From Hymenoscyphus infarciens (taxonomy: Eukaryota; Ascomycota; Leotiomycetes; Helotiales; Helotiaceae): a stretch of 64,000 nucleotides of DNA. The position numbers were made by a program, and so were the translations under genes. Shown here piece by piece: positions 26,383 to 38,055 of the stretch. The DNA lies in NCBI GenBank assembly GCA_001414345.1, contig LLCB01000011.1:1-64000 (forward strand). Direction: 5' to 3'. The first letter of the stretch is position 1. Each line of letters opens with the position of its first letter. The notes beneath the pieces are model-generated. The model was not told the origin of the DNA and ran no database searches. It saw only the letters and a program-made list of their open reading frames with translations.

Positions 26383-27712
26383 TCTTGCCTTGACATTTAC
26401 ACACCATGTCGGGTTGTACTCTGTAAAGATATATTTGTTTGGAAGGATTTATATAGGTGTGACCAGGGGTCTGGCGTTTTGACTTCTCTCTTCAGAAGCA
26501 TTTGCGTGGGGGTGTCATCTTCATCAGCGGGATTCTGGAAATCTTCGAAAAGGGGAATAGGGAAAGGGCACACAGCACACACACATCTCAATATCTTTTG
26601 CATTTTCTCATTTTTCATTTCCCAGGGCTTTGGACACAAGCATAGCATATTGGCGAGGATGTTGTATACCAAATGGGGGTTGGGGGACATATGGCGGGGT
26701 GGTTTGGTGCACATAACACCTGCACTGCACAGCGTGGGGCGTTGGTTTCGGGGCTTTACACATCTACTACTAACCATTTTTATTATTTTCTTTATTATAT
26801 CCCAGTTTCGTTGGTTACACCTGTTCATTATGGCACGATCACATAGAAAACTTCACATTTCATTCAATGGGGGATTTTTTGGGCTATATATACCCGTGGG
26901 GCGCGTTACGCTTGTGTTTCACTTTTTTTTCTCTTTCTCGAAATACCCGTGGTTGCGGAGTCTACACAAGCAAGACATATACGTTTTTTTAATTGTTTCA
27001 AGCGGGGAGATTGTTTACTCGTTTCGACCGAAGGATAATTTGGAGCAACCAGGATTATGTTTGGAGATATACTTTGGAAGATACCTAAGATGAATAAGGG
27101 CAGGACAATTTACACAAGTGGGACAAATGGGCGATGAAAAACAGATATACGTTGGTTAATTTGTATTCTCTTTTTTCCCCTAAACCAGGATTATATCTGT
27201 TACGAGGCTAGTTCGTCCGATGTCCTGTGTTTGTTTTAATGTTTGGACAAGTACTGTCTGTACTTTGTTCAGTTTTACGATAGGTGATTGATTATTTAGT
27301 TTGGGGTTGCCTATCTACCTACATATTCTTTTCTTCTTCTGTAGCTGGTTGGCCTTTTGTTTTACCTTCTGGATCTGTGTGTGGTTGCTTTCTCTTTGTG
27401 TAGCTATATAATACATAATCTTTTAATTTTGTTGATAAAACTGACTTTGCAATTTCATGTTTACTTTTCTTTTTGGGCACAGTGCAAAAATTACTTGCGC
27501 AATAATACAAAGTTTCAAATTACAATCAACTGAAAGACTTTGAGTACATGAAAGAGAGAGATTGGCAGGATTTCATTGGGTGCTTTCTGGTGAGGTGCCG
27601 AGTACATGGCTTGCTATTCGTTGAAATTCTCCGATTGGTGGTGGTGCGAGGCGAGAGGAAAAGGGGGGATTGGCGATCGCGAACGTCAAAAACTAACAAT
27701 TAAAGTTTCATC
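26383..27712. other. Intergenic region between vosA and the minus-strand small gene
   Basis: The 3' flanks of two convergent genes. The 204-codon plus-strand frame at 26479-27093 is T/G-rich, follows the vosA stop closely and probably lies in its 3' UTR. I see no other structure. Confidence 0.55.
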
Positions 27713-28029
27713 TTATACTTTCAGTGGTCTGGTTGCTTCCTGGACTGGGCTCAGCGGAACGGGAGTGGTTCCCGTGTAGGATGTTTGGAACGAGGGGTTT
27801 GCGTTGTGAGATTTCGGTGGGGTTTTGAAGGTAGCTGGGATTGAAGCTATCGCAGTTGCTGGTATCATTCGCTCAGTCTTTACACTTGTTTGTGGTTTGT
27901 TAAGCAACTCTTCAGTTTCAAGTTGGGTCAGTGGTTGCTTGGTAGTATTCTGCGACCAAGAAGGGGGGGGCTTCAAAAGTGGGAAAACCTCACATCATAG
28001 TTGGTTATGTAGGAGAATGAGTTCCACAT
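27713..28029 (-). CDS. Small predicted protein of about 90 residues, family unknown
   Basis: Not recognised. On the minus strand an ATG at 28029 opens 12 codons (MWNSFSYITNYD) to a GTGAGG donor. A 44-bp intron (27950-27993) ends in CGCAG, and the frame continues in phase 0 for 78 residues to a stop at 27713. The second exon has ordinary codon usage and a polar, Pro/Thr/Ser/Gln-rich composition, ending in SPVQEATRPLKV. There is no signal peptide, membrane span or known motif. The intron length and signals fit the neighbouring genes. It is convergent with vosA. It could instead be the last two exons of a longer gene whose upstream part I missed; a further coding-looking stretch lies at about 28030-28135 in another frame. 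Homologues in related fungi would settle it. Confidence 0.45.
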
Positions 28030-30040
28030 CTATCTCGCAACGTCCCACAAAATTCTGGCTAAGCCGTAATTCCCCTACTTTCAGTTTGATGAGTTTCCTG
28101 TGGAACACTTTCTTACATGAATCATTCAAGTGTAGTTCTCACATTTAATACCTGTATCTCTTCGCTCGGGTAAACCTGGTTTTTTATTTCCTAGCGGGGA
28201 CTTCCTGTACGTTCTCTGCTGTTGGAATGACATAATTTAAGGTCCTATGGTGGTGAAGAAAGAAGAAGACTATCGTTGTACATAAGGCGAAGTCTTCTTT
28301 TCCCCGGTACGCTTTTTCTTTCAAAATCTAAGAGTAAACAGGATGGGTGTTTTGGTAACGGAGTTGAGCAAATCTTTTCTTCTATGTAGCTACAGGAACT
28401 AGTTGCGATTCTAATGAGGACTTGAAAGTCTGAAAAAGCGTGGTTTCGTTTTGTGAAGTATCCAAGGCCGAAAGACTGCCGTTGTTAAAGGTCTGAGTTT
28501 CTGGCAGCCCTCTCGGTCACGAATTTGGAAAGGGAGTTGGTGAGTGTGGCTTCGTATTATTTTAATGCCGACACCCCGTTTCAAGGCGTTGGCACAGACT
28601 TTTTACATGCTTAGTAAATGGCAGAGTTAAAATTTCCAAATCTTGTACCACAATGTGGAGATGAGTCCGTTTTCGGTCCTTTGAGGAAGGAAGGTAATAT
28701 TGATCTGGAATTTCCTACTTTAGCGAATAGAAGGGTGGGAGGGGAACATGTTGGGACCAAGCCCTGGGCAAGGAGTTGGTTCCTCCAGGGAGTGAAATAT
28801 TGGTAAGAACGGCACCCGTTGTTACAGTTTGAGTATCTTGGGCAAGGGTAAAAAAAATCGGTAAAGTAAACCTTAGTTTGTATCGCCCAGCAAAAAATTA
28901 CCGCAGAAGATACTTTTCACTTCCCAAAAACCAAAGCCCCGGTCTTCTATTTAGATTCAGGAAAGGCAAGGAACATCTTCCAAGACAAGGCATCCCTGAG
29001 AGTTGCGAGTCATCTTGTGTGACATTGTACGACTCCAACTCTCATTACGATAAGAGTTTGGGCTCCCAAATCTGAGGCGTTCGGCCCGGGAGTTTGGTTC
29101 AATCTCAGACTCCCATGGGAAACCCCTGCAGAGCTCCGTCTTTGAGGCAACTTGCCGGAACCGAGATATGGAGCCGCGTTGGGAACTTGTGGTTCTTGCC
29201 TAAACCTTTGGCAATATGGAATTACTCCAGTACCGGTATGGAGCTTTGAAAGGAACAGAAAAGCTAAGAGTGGAAACAAGGCAGTCACGAATTTCCACAC
29301 GGCTGCCCTAGCAAGATTGTAAGGAGTGAAAACTAACCCAGACCGCTAAAGGATTTTAGGAGTCGGTGAGAGTCGAAGTTACGACTGGGTTGTCCCGCAA
29401 ACTTAAGAGACGTAAAGCTAAATCTAAATTGTGGATTGGAAATGAATACAAAAAGATTCTACGTGACCCTAACGCACCTGTGATTGTTCTTGGCTTTCTC
29501 GAATAATAATATTATCCGAACCACATTCAGTTACTTGGTTTTTTGAAACATCTTGAATAACCATATTTGATAGATAAAATCTAGATGAGTATCAAATGTT
29601 ACGTAAATAATAACATTTAATAACCCAATTTGACATTACTTTATACTCTAACGTAGGAAAGGCACATAATTCGGATAGAATTCTGGGAGCGGGAGAGGCC
29701 CCTTCAAGGGAGTATTTCGATTTATAGGGGGTAACCAAAATGACGACTACATGACTAACGGAAATACAAAATCGAAATAAGACATCACCTTGCAACCATG
29801 TCTATAGCAGCGACCAGGCTCACCAAGAAAACGGTGCATGCAAGTTTCTCTTCATGCTGCTGGCGGGGTAAGATTCCAAGAAAAGGTGGAATATAGGAAT
29901 ACCATAACGGGAGAAATCGGCAGGGTATGGTTTTTATAGAGAATTCTCATGGAATAAGTATTCAATCGAGACGTGAGTCTTGCAAGTTTAATGTTGTATT
30001 GTCCCTTCCCAGTATGTATGTACAATCCATAGGTCCCAAA
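28030..30040. other. Intergenic region with weak small ORFs
   Basis: About 2 kb with no firm gene. A plus-strand frame at 28618-28806 (62 codons) and a minus-strand frame at 29010-29300 (96 codons, with a signal-peptide-like hydrophobic start MWKFVTALFPLLAFLFL) are the only candidates. Neither has splice or motif support. Confidence 0.5.
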
Positions 30041-30528
30041 TCAAATGATACGCTTCTCGCACTGTTGAAAAGAGAGTCAGCCATCGTTCCTGGATAGAGC
30101 CAAAAGTAATTATACGTACTCGCCAAGGGTTGTTCAACTCGAATCCTGCCGGTGCCTCTGCATTATCTGTTTGTCCCCGCAGAAATCCAGTCAATCTTCG
30201 GTCACGATCCATCACTAAACCGGTGTTAGCACTTCGCAGGTCAATGCTGGAATGGGCGGCTTTTACTTTGCTTCAATGATGTTAGCATTTATACTGGAGA
30301 TGGGCAGATGGGGGCTGGTTGGAATACTGACTCTGTCCCATTGATCCACCGAGTGACGTCCTCGCTTTCCACCGTTTTGCATGTTTCTGATCTTTGACAT
30401 TCCTGCTCCGCTAATACCGAACATCTGCAGTAGCTTAGTATGGGCATGCTTTGGGGTCTTAGAGGGATGGGTGAACGAACGGCGGTCATGATCGCATAGG
30501 GAATGAGAGCCTCGAATGGTACACCCAT
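30041..30528 (-). CDS. NDUFA1: NADH:ubiquinone oxidoreductase MWFE subunit (NDUFA1-like)
   Basis: Accessory subunit of mitochondrial complex I with one membrane span, needed for assembly of the membrane arm in other organisms. Four exons on the minus strand (30528-30481, 30424-30328, 30214-30120, 30061-30041) give 86 residues, the usual size. It opens with the family start MGVPFEALIPYAIMT, continues MFGISGAGMSKIRNMQNGGK, then DQWDRVMMDRDRRLTGF, and ends GFELNNPWRCEKRII. The hydrophobic N-terminal half is the membrane anchor and import signal. All phases agree; donors are GTTCGT, GTATTC and GTACGT. Open frames in the region read through the introns and hide the gene. It is divergent from the MYST acetyltransferase gene, with about 590 bp between start codons, so the two may share promoter elements. 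Confidence 0.9.
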
Positions 30529-31117
30529 GGTGGCGGTAGGATATCAATTCTGCAGGGGAGGTTAGTTTGTACGATCCTGCTAATTCCAGAGGGGTTGCAG
30601 AGCTTCTTACTCTGCTACGTGTTGTGGTTGTTGACGCTCCTCTTCAGGGCAATTGATGGTTGACGTCGCTTTAGCCTGGCTGTCCAGACTTTCAGCCCCA
30701 GGTTGCGGATCAGAGTGACTAAGCCTATCGGCCTCCTCGACGACATGGCCAGGAGTCTACTCAAGCCGATTGTAACAAGTCAACTACACAACCCGATTTT
30801 CATTTCGCTGAAGCTTTATTTACGCGTCTGAATAGCTTATGTTTCTACTTCTGCACTGTCTTTGATTGTTCAACCGGTGTTGCGGTGGACAAGCGCGCGA
30901 CGACTGCCATCCCTCCCTACTCGCAACACCACCTACAGGAGAACAAAGTATCTGCGAAGCTCGCCACAACGATCAACAACATAGCTGCACTGTTTATAAG
31001 CTTCAGATACATCCGGCGCAAAGATCCCCTACAAGAAACAGTTGAAACCCCGCTGATCAACGCCTGAATTCTCCGAGGCGCATTGGAAGTTGGTTAGACG
31101 ACAAAACAATCTGGCGT
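30529..31117. promoter_or_regulatory. Divergent intergenic region (NDUFA1 / MYST acetyltransferase)
   Basis: The only DNA between two head-to-head genes, so both promoters and leaders must lie here. I see no clear TATA box. The right third is A/C-rich, as in many fungal leaders. Co-regulation is a possibility, not something the sequence shows. Confidence 0.5.
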
Positions 31118-34100
31118 TTGGGCACGCCATTCCTCCGTCCGCATACAACTTTTGTATCTACGAATGCCCTAAAGGATAACAGAATGGCGGCCGCTGCGGT
31201 ATTGCTGGAAGAAGAGCTACAAAACAGCATGGCAACCTCTGAGGAGGATGCGGAATATGAAGCAGATGATTTGGCAGATCTGGTGGCAGAGAACGAAGAT
31301 GCAGTGGCTGCAAACCATCAGTTACAGAATGGAATAATGGCGGATATTGAAGACGAGGACGAGGATTTGGCTTCGGAGAATGCTGCCATGTCAGGGGAGG
31401 ACGTAGAAGACGAAGAAATGGCCGAGTCGGCGCAGAACAACGTGGAAGAGGATAGTCAGGAAGACGAGGATGAAGAGGACGAAGATGGAGAGGGTGTCGG
31501 TGCCGTCAAAATACAACCAGGTCTTCTGGACGATGACGAGGATGCATTGTTGTCTGGAACAGATGACGATGATGAGGATGGAAGTGTTGCAAGTGTGGAG
31601 GACGATGAGTCTAAAGATTCGGATGCCGAAGTGGAAGTGGAATGGAAATCTACAGCTGGGGAAGAGGAAGAGGAGCCTGCAAATCCCAATAGGTGCATGT
31701 ATGTTGGACCAAGTGATGCAAACCAGATATACCATTCGCTAACTTTGCTAGATTCTGTCACCAGGACGAGGACAGTGATCCCAGCGAGGAGTTTGAGGTA
31801 TACTTGTCGTGTGCTGTTTGTGGTGATAACGGTTGGTAAATCATTGCCATTCATTATGGATTATACTAATTAGGGTTTAGCTCATCAGCAATGCGCTCGC
31901 AGCACTGGGGCAATGGTACCGGACGATGGTGAGTCACGCTTCATTCATCGCGGAAGGATTTACTGACTTCAATACAGAACCAGAGAAGTGGTGTTGTCCT
32001 GATTGTGTGTCCAACAAACTGGTACCAGAGACAGTGCTCCCTGAGATTGAAGAGCAACTCGACGACCTCTCAGCCCGAAGAATATCAAGAGATCGACTAC
32101 CGGGAGATCTGCTTCCATCCCAAAGAGCCATCAAGCCAGATTCTCACTCGGTCTTTAATCAGTTAATAGCACCAGACGATCCCATGGACGGCTCTCGTTT
32201 GTTGCGAAAGAGAAAACCGTCATCTGCAGAAGCAGATGGGGATGAACAAGTCTCAAGTACATCAAGAAGGCGAAATAGAGACAAACCTCACGTGAATGAA
32301 GAAAATGGTGTTGAGGCAGAAAAGTCGCAGCCTGAGGCCATCCTTCCCAAAACCAACGGTGACAGCAAAATCGAAGCACCCGCTAGCCCAAGAGTATCGA
32401 GATCACTCCGACCCAAGATAGCTTCAATATCGCACGCCGTTGTTCTTGAGCGAGCGCCACGGGTCATGAAATTGATGTTTCGTTTGAACCCAGCCGATCT
32501 TGAACACATACAAGCCCGACCACCTAAACCAGTCAGAAAAAGAATCAGACATCCGCCCGGTGGTTCGAGAGCCGCCATTACACCCGCACCCGTACCTGCT
32601 GTATCAGCTGCCTCCTTCGCACCTTCCAGTTACCCTACCCAACCTTTTTATTCACTTCACGAGAGAGAAATGGATGAGCTCAAGTCTAAGCCTTATGGCG
32701 GCATCTTGACCGAAGCTGAAGCCGACACATCGATGACATTACCCAAACCCGAACATCGTCGACAATTTGACGAGGCTAGGCAGAAAGCTGAAGAAGAGTG
32801 GAAGGCAAGGGCAGAAGCTGCCGCTGAAGCCGCCGCGGCATCAGGTATCAAGAAGCCTCGAAAGGTATCTGGTCCGGCCAGCCAAATCGAGTACATCGAA
32901 TTTGGTCAGTTTCAAATCGACATTTGGTACGCTGCCCCATATCCCGAAGAATATAGCAGAAACCAGGCTCTGTTCATCTGCGAATTTTGTCTGAAGTACA
33001 TGGAGTCGGCCACGGTTGCTTGGCGCCACAAAACGAAATGTCCATGGAAGCATCCTCCCGGAGACGAAATATACCGACAAGAAAACATCTCAATGTTTGA
33101 GGTTGATGGTCGAAAACAGTCACTCTACTGTCAGAATCTTTGTCTTCTCGCCAAATTATTCTTGGGCTCCAAAACACTTTACTACGATGTTGAGCCCTTC
33201 TTGTTTTATGTTCTCACCGAATATGACGAGTTGGGCTATCACTTTGTCGGCTACTTCTCCAAGGAAAAGCGTCCAACCAGTCTCAATAACGTATCATGTA
33301 TCCTGGTACTTCCCATCTTCCAGCGAAAAGGTTACGGCAATCTCTTGATCGACTTCTCATACCTCCTTACTCGTGTCGAGAAAAAGACCGGCTCGCCAGA
33401 GAAACCTCTATCGGACATGGGGCTCGTCTCTTATCGAAACTACTGGCGCCTAGCGCTCTGTCATTACCTACAGCACTACAAATCTGGAGACCAAATCCCA
33501 AGCATCAAGCAGATGTCGGACGAAATGGGTCTGACACCTGACGACGTTATTTCGGCCCTTGAGCAATTGAGAGCTCTCATTCGTGACCCTGTGACTGGGG
33601 TATATGCTTTGCAATTAAGCACAGAACTTTATCAGGATGTAATTGCGCATCATGAGTCAAAAGGTTATGCCTCCATAAACCCAAAGAAATTGGTTTGGAC
33701 GCCATACATCATGGGTCGGGGAAATGCATTCGACCATGCACCGCCTCTTGAATCAATGGCCCCACGCGAAGACGATGACGAGGACACCACCGAATTTGGC
33801 AGCCACAGCGGAAGCAAGAGAGATTATGGTAGTTTTAGTGGGAATGATGGAAGGTCTGAAGACATAACGGACTCTATGGGGAAGTTGACGACGGCATCTG
33901 GCGAAATCTTCAGACCTGGAACTTCTGTTGGATCTGCTGAATCTGGTGTGATGGCCAAAGTCTATGGCTCCCGAAATCTTACCTATTACGAGGCAGCATC
34001 TTCCATTCCTCCCACCAGATTTGAGGTCTTCCCCGCTCTTCCAGGAAGCAAAAATCGAAACACACCTCGACCTTCGGGATCTCGACCACGACCTCGGCCA

Positions 34101-34625
34101 CGACCAAGATCAACCAATCATACACCATCTCGTCCTGCTGTACGGTCTGGCGGTTCATCGAGGCTTTCGGCTGCCTCACGCAGCTCAAGAAGAAAAAGTG
34201 GCGGTACTGGTCGTGGACCTGGAAGATGGCCAAAAGGTACAAAGAAATCCGACTTCGGATTTGCGGAAAGTGGTCCTGGTATGCCACCAAAATTGACGAG
34301 CCGGCGCAGCAAGCTCGGTAATGAAGTCTTACTCGGTGACGAGGAAGAAGACGAGGACGAGATGGAAGATGCTGAATTGGAAGAGGAAAACGAGGATGCG
34401 ATAGTTTACGACAATACCCCCGCACCCAGAAAAAGACCAAACCGAGATTCCACTCGAGGCCAGGGCATGGGGAAACCCATATCGGGGGGGAAGGGTCCTA
34501 TTGTAGGAAATGGTCTAGGAAATGATACGCTGGCACAAGATGATGACGGAGACGAGGAAATGGAGGATGCTCCGCTAATTGTTGGGGATTTGCCACCGGA
34601 CGAAAGTGATGGGGAAGACGATTAG
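31118..34625 (+). CDS. SAS3: MYST-family histone acetyltransferase with PHD finger (Sas3 type)
   Basis: Transfers acetyl groups to histone tails (H3 for Sas3 in the NuA3 complex) in the nucleus. Four exons (31118-31698, 31752-31831, 31881-31928, 31978-34625) give about 1118 residues. Residues 30-180 are strongly acidic. A PHD-like finger at about 190-245 is assembled only by splicing: CIFC, CAVC, HQQC and CCPDC supply the zinc ligands. The MYST domain begins near 537. It has a C2HC zinc finger (ICEFC...HKTKC), the cofactor loop QRKGYG at about 685, the VSC cysteine before it, and the catalytic glutamate in the SPEKPLSD block near 708. The C-terminal third is basic (RPRPRPRS), then Gly/Lys-rich and acidic. 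The start could also be the Met at 31184. The 49-53 bp introns are short, and the second uses GTTGGT. The large frame starting at 31926 would miss the PHD finger and acidic region. Confidence 0.93.
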
Positions 34626-36450
34626 GGTTCACAGAACGATAAATACTCATGACATTAAAAGGAAATACCTCCGGCGCTGATGGCCTTGTTTGGAAAGGGA
34701 GTTTCTGGTTTGTTGAGGGAATTGGTTGGTTGATACCTCGAAGAAGGGTGGGGAGTCATGCCTTTACTGTTCTGCGGAACCTACTGTATGTTAGTCGCTT
34801 CCATTCGCGAACCTTCAGCGCTGTATTGTACAAGTATCTCGTTGTGTCGAAAAGCAGAAATATGAAGATGTAAGATGGCAAAAGGGGTGGTGGTGCTGGC
34901 TGACAAGTGACGTTCCTCGGTAAAAACTTGAGGTCAAAAGATCAGGCCAGTTTCAGACGGACAAATGGCATATACCCGTTGTGGTTGGTGCGGTGTGCAT
35001 CTCAAACGAGCGCATTTGGGAAATTGGGAGGTCTTTTTTTGTGGTGTTTCAGGAATTTGAACCCGGGTTAAGTTCGGTTGGTGTTTTCAGGCATGAGATG
35101 ACTTGCTTTGTTTGTACTTCGTAAGGGGCTGCAAGGAATGTTTTATTTATGCTTCTTCGCGCATCATATTATCAAGGAGAAGTATCTCCAAGCACTGGTC
35201 CTGTTCTCTCGTCTTGCTTCTGCCTGTTAGCAAGCTGTCAGATGGACCATCCAATGTTCACTTCCATCTGAAGTTTATGTTTTCCTGATCCCAAGGGACT
35301 TTTCCAAATACCGGTGTGAACCATAGTCTTTTCTTTCTTACCGAGATATCTCACTTACCTAGCTGCCGAATCAATGGGCGTTGTTTTGGCAGTGGGAGCC
35401 GGGTCGTTGAGGAACCCTGTATTCCCAGGTTTACCTCCGTAGGTGAGCCTCCAAGATGGATTGATTTTATTTCTTCGTCTCGTTTCCTTCGTTGCCCTTG
35501 CTCTGTGCGATCCACGTCCATAGGTATTTCGTACCTTTGGCTTGGAATTTACACCGAAAGGAATCTGCATCTTTGGCATTTACCCATAGCACAAGTGGGC
35601 ATGTTCTCTCTCAATTCTTTTGTCGGTCGTCAGCGATTCCGCTCCTATTTCCGCCTTCCCCTCCTGAAAATGGGGTTTATTAAACTCGTCTCAACGAATT
35701 TCACATGGAGATGAGTGGGGTTATACTTAAAATGCTCTTCAATGTTTACATAGAGTTGAGAAGGGCTGCCCTGGACTGTATATAAATCTAATGTTAGTTC
35801 CTCTCAACTTTCCCCCTGGCAAGTTGAGCGCTGAAACGGTGGCGGCTCCTTTCCGCCTTCAGAAGCAGCGTGGCATCGTCCCAACTTCCTAAATCCTCCC
35901 TATTCTCCGTTGAACGATGACAAGTTTCGCCAATCAGAGACTTTAAAGCTCGCCACGCCTTCTCCTTGTATTGAATTCGTTCCCACGACACTTTTTTCAT
36001 CGTTGATTTATATGGGGGGTTATTTCGTGCGCAAGTTTCCTGATTGGATGCCGGGATATCATATCGGCAGACCGGCTTCAACAGGTCCACGCTTTAAGGT
36101 TGATTGCTTGAACCCTTGCAGCAAAATGACCCATATATCTCTCTGAATAGTGGGTCCACAGGCTAGACTTTCCTCCTGAATTCACCCCTTCTTCACAAAC
36201 TCCATGTTGTCTAATGACCTGTCGATGCACACTTGGCCGTGGACTTGGCAGAGGGTCCGACACCAGCTGCTTCGCAGAAAGCTTGGCCATGCCTCCGCGA
36301 ACCCACTTCTATAGCGGCAAGGTCAAAAACGTCGAAGCGGGGTGGGTCAGCGTTTTAATTCGGCTATGGTACCCCTACCAAGCGAGGCCCCCTGAGTGGA
36401 TCTACGCCACATTCAATCCGCTTCTCCTGCTGGATCTGCCATCCCATGTA
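34626..36450. other. Intergenic region downstream of the acetyltransferase
   Basis: No gene is supported. The longest frame (35794-36090, minus) is charged but lacks motifs and splice partners. The region ends at an inverted-repeat element. Confidence 0.55.
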
Positions 36451-36678
36451 CGAGACAACTGTCCGATTTTAGTACAGGCCCGTGCCTAAAACACCGAACA
36501 CCTCGTTGAGCCTTAACATAGGAATAAAATCGCAAAAATACGAATAAATTCCAGTAGATTCTTGAGAAGCTAATTAATCTTGAAATCAATAATTAAAACT
36601 TCCAGATAGGTTGTTGTAGTTTTGTTGTGAGTAGTTAGTAACAGTATAGGATGTACTAAAATCGGACGGTTGTCTCGT
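36451..36678. mobile_element. MITE-like inverted-repeat element with TA target duplication
   Basis: A 29-bp arm at 36448-36476 is repeated in inverted orientation at 36652-36680 with one mismatch. The arm reads CGAGACAAC...TTTTAGTACA after the leading GTA. Taking CGAG as the element end leaves TA on both sides, the target duplication of Tc1/mariner-type transposons. The interior is about 175 bp, AT-rich and non-coding, so this would be a non-autonomous copy. A stable hairpin of other origin is the alternative. Confidence 0.65.
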
Positions 36679-37113
36679 ACACGAGGAAGGCTCGCAAGAG
36701 AGCAGGGGGAGCGCCACACTGTACAGGGTGCTTCACCCTGTGTTGTTTCTCGATTGTTTTCAGTCGGTGGGCTTCGAAATATGCTTCTTCTCCATTTTTC
36801 CGAGTCCACCTATCGATGAACGGCCAGTCCACTCTTTGTGCAACAAGTCTTGTTAGACGGTCAAAAGCCGGAAAGGAGCCTCATCCACAGGTCCGCAATT
36901 ACTACTCCACATTTCCAAGATGATGGCGGGTACAGCTGGGAGCCAATATAAACTCCTGCCATTCCCCTCTCGGTGTCGCCTTTCACTCATCCGCCTTAAC
37001 TTTCATTCCCTTCCAAATTCAATTCTTTAGGATCCAGGTGATTCTCCCCACAGTTTTTTAACTCGATACATTCTTTGACTCGTGCCGGACACCTATTTTA
37101 CTCATTCTTCAAT
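36679..37113 (+). promoter_or_regulatory. Promoter and leader of the Egh16-like gene
   Basis: A CCAAT box at 36943-36947 overlaps a TATAAA at 36947-36952, followed by a pyrimidine-rich tract up to the start codon at 37114. It is the clearest core promoter in the window and fits a gene with strong, regulated expression. The transcription start itself is not visible. Confidence 0.5.
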
Positions 37114-38055
37114 ATGCACGCCTCATTCTACTCCGCAGCAGTGCTGTCATTTGCCGTCGCCGTCAGTGGCCATGGTGCTATTCTAGGTGTTCAAGGAGAG
37201 GCGGGTTCCCCACAAAGTGTCGGTTTCCAAGGTAATAATCCAGTGAAGTATTTACATGTACTAAGTACTAACCTCCCTTCTAGTTGACTCAAGCATTGCA
37301 CGAAACTGCACCGGAATCAGTCCTTGCCAGCAAGATACCACCATCATCCGAGATGCCGAGATCGCCTCCAACATCGTTGATGAGTGTGGCCGAACCGAGT
37401 TGACTGGAAACATTGATGTTGCCGCGAACACCGAGGACGCTCTTGCAGCTGGCGCCGTCACATCAGTGAAGGCCGGTACCGTTATGGCAGTCACCATTCA
37501 TCAGGTTAACGCTGATGGAGCTGGTCCATACGTCTGTGATATGGACCCCGGCGGAAACACCGGTGTTATCTCCCAAAACTTGACCGTCACCAACAACGTT
37601 CCTGGTGTGAACGGTTTCTCTCAAGCCAAGACTGAGGACTTCACAATCAACGTTGCCATGCCAGCTGACCTCGCATGCACTGGAGGTAAGCACAAGAGAT
37701 AGTCCTCCCTGTTCTGCCTATGCTAACAATCAATTCAGGTTCCACTAAAAACATTTGCACTGTCAGATGCCGTAACAACGCTGTTGCTGGCCCTTTCGGA
37801 GGATGCTTCGCTGTCCAACAAACCGATGCCACTGGTGCTGCCACTGGTGCAGCTAAAGCAAACACTGGAAATAAGGGCAAGGGAGCTGCTGCTTCACCTG
37901 CAACTGCTGCCACCGGAAATAAGGGCAAGGGAGCTGCTGCAACACCTGCAACCGCTGCAACCGGAAAGGCAACCAAGGGAAACAAGAACGCCGCTCGTGG
38001 CTTGAGCCTCAAGTGGGCCAAGCGCGCCATGGAAGAATTTATGGAAACAGTCTAA
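37114..38055 (+). CDS. Secreted Gas1/Egh16-type (appressorium-associated) protein
   Basis: A member of the ascomycete family that includes Blumeria Egh16 and Magnaporthe Gas1/Mas3, secreted proteins induced during infection-structure formation; their biochemical role is unclear. Three exons (37114-37231, 37284-37685, 37739-38055) give 278 residues. A signal peptide covers about 1-19 (HASFYSAAVLSFAVAVSGHG). The mature region shows the family signatures VDSSIARNCTGISPCQQDTT, QVNADGAGPYVCDMDPGGN and CTVRCRNNAVAGPFGGC, with paired cysteines. Residues after about 215 are a low-complexity tail with two copies of a GNKGKGAAA-PATAAT unit, then a basic end. Introns of 52 and 53 bp have canonical ends. 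The gene sits at the border of a transposon-rich AT block, a common position for host-interaction genes. Confidence 0.92.
37867..37962 (+). repeat. Tandem coding repeat in the Egh16-like tail
   Basis: Two consecutive units of about 54 bp encode GNKGKGAAASPATAAT and GNKGKGAAATPATAAT. Such in-frame minisatellites can vary in copy number between strains. Confidence 0.8.

Noticed and set aside
26479..27093. 204-codon plus-strand open frame after vosA
   Set aside because: It follows the vosA stop by about 100 bp, is T/G-rich and shows no recognisable domain; most likely 3' UTR.
35041..35085. tRNA-like TTCAAAT loop on the minus strand
   Set aside because: The flanking bases do not form the T-arm stem, and no acceptor stem or anticodon arm could be found.
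35794..36090. Charged minus-strand frame with an internal MKKVSWER start
   Set aside because: No splice partner, motif or conservation evidence; probably chance.
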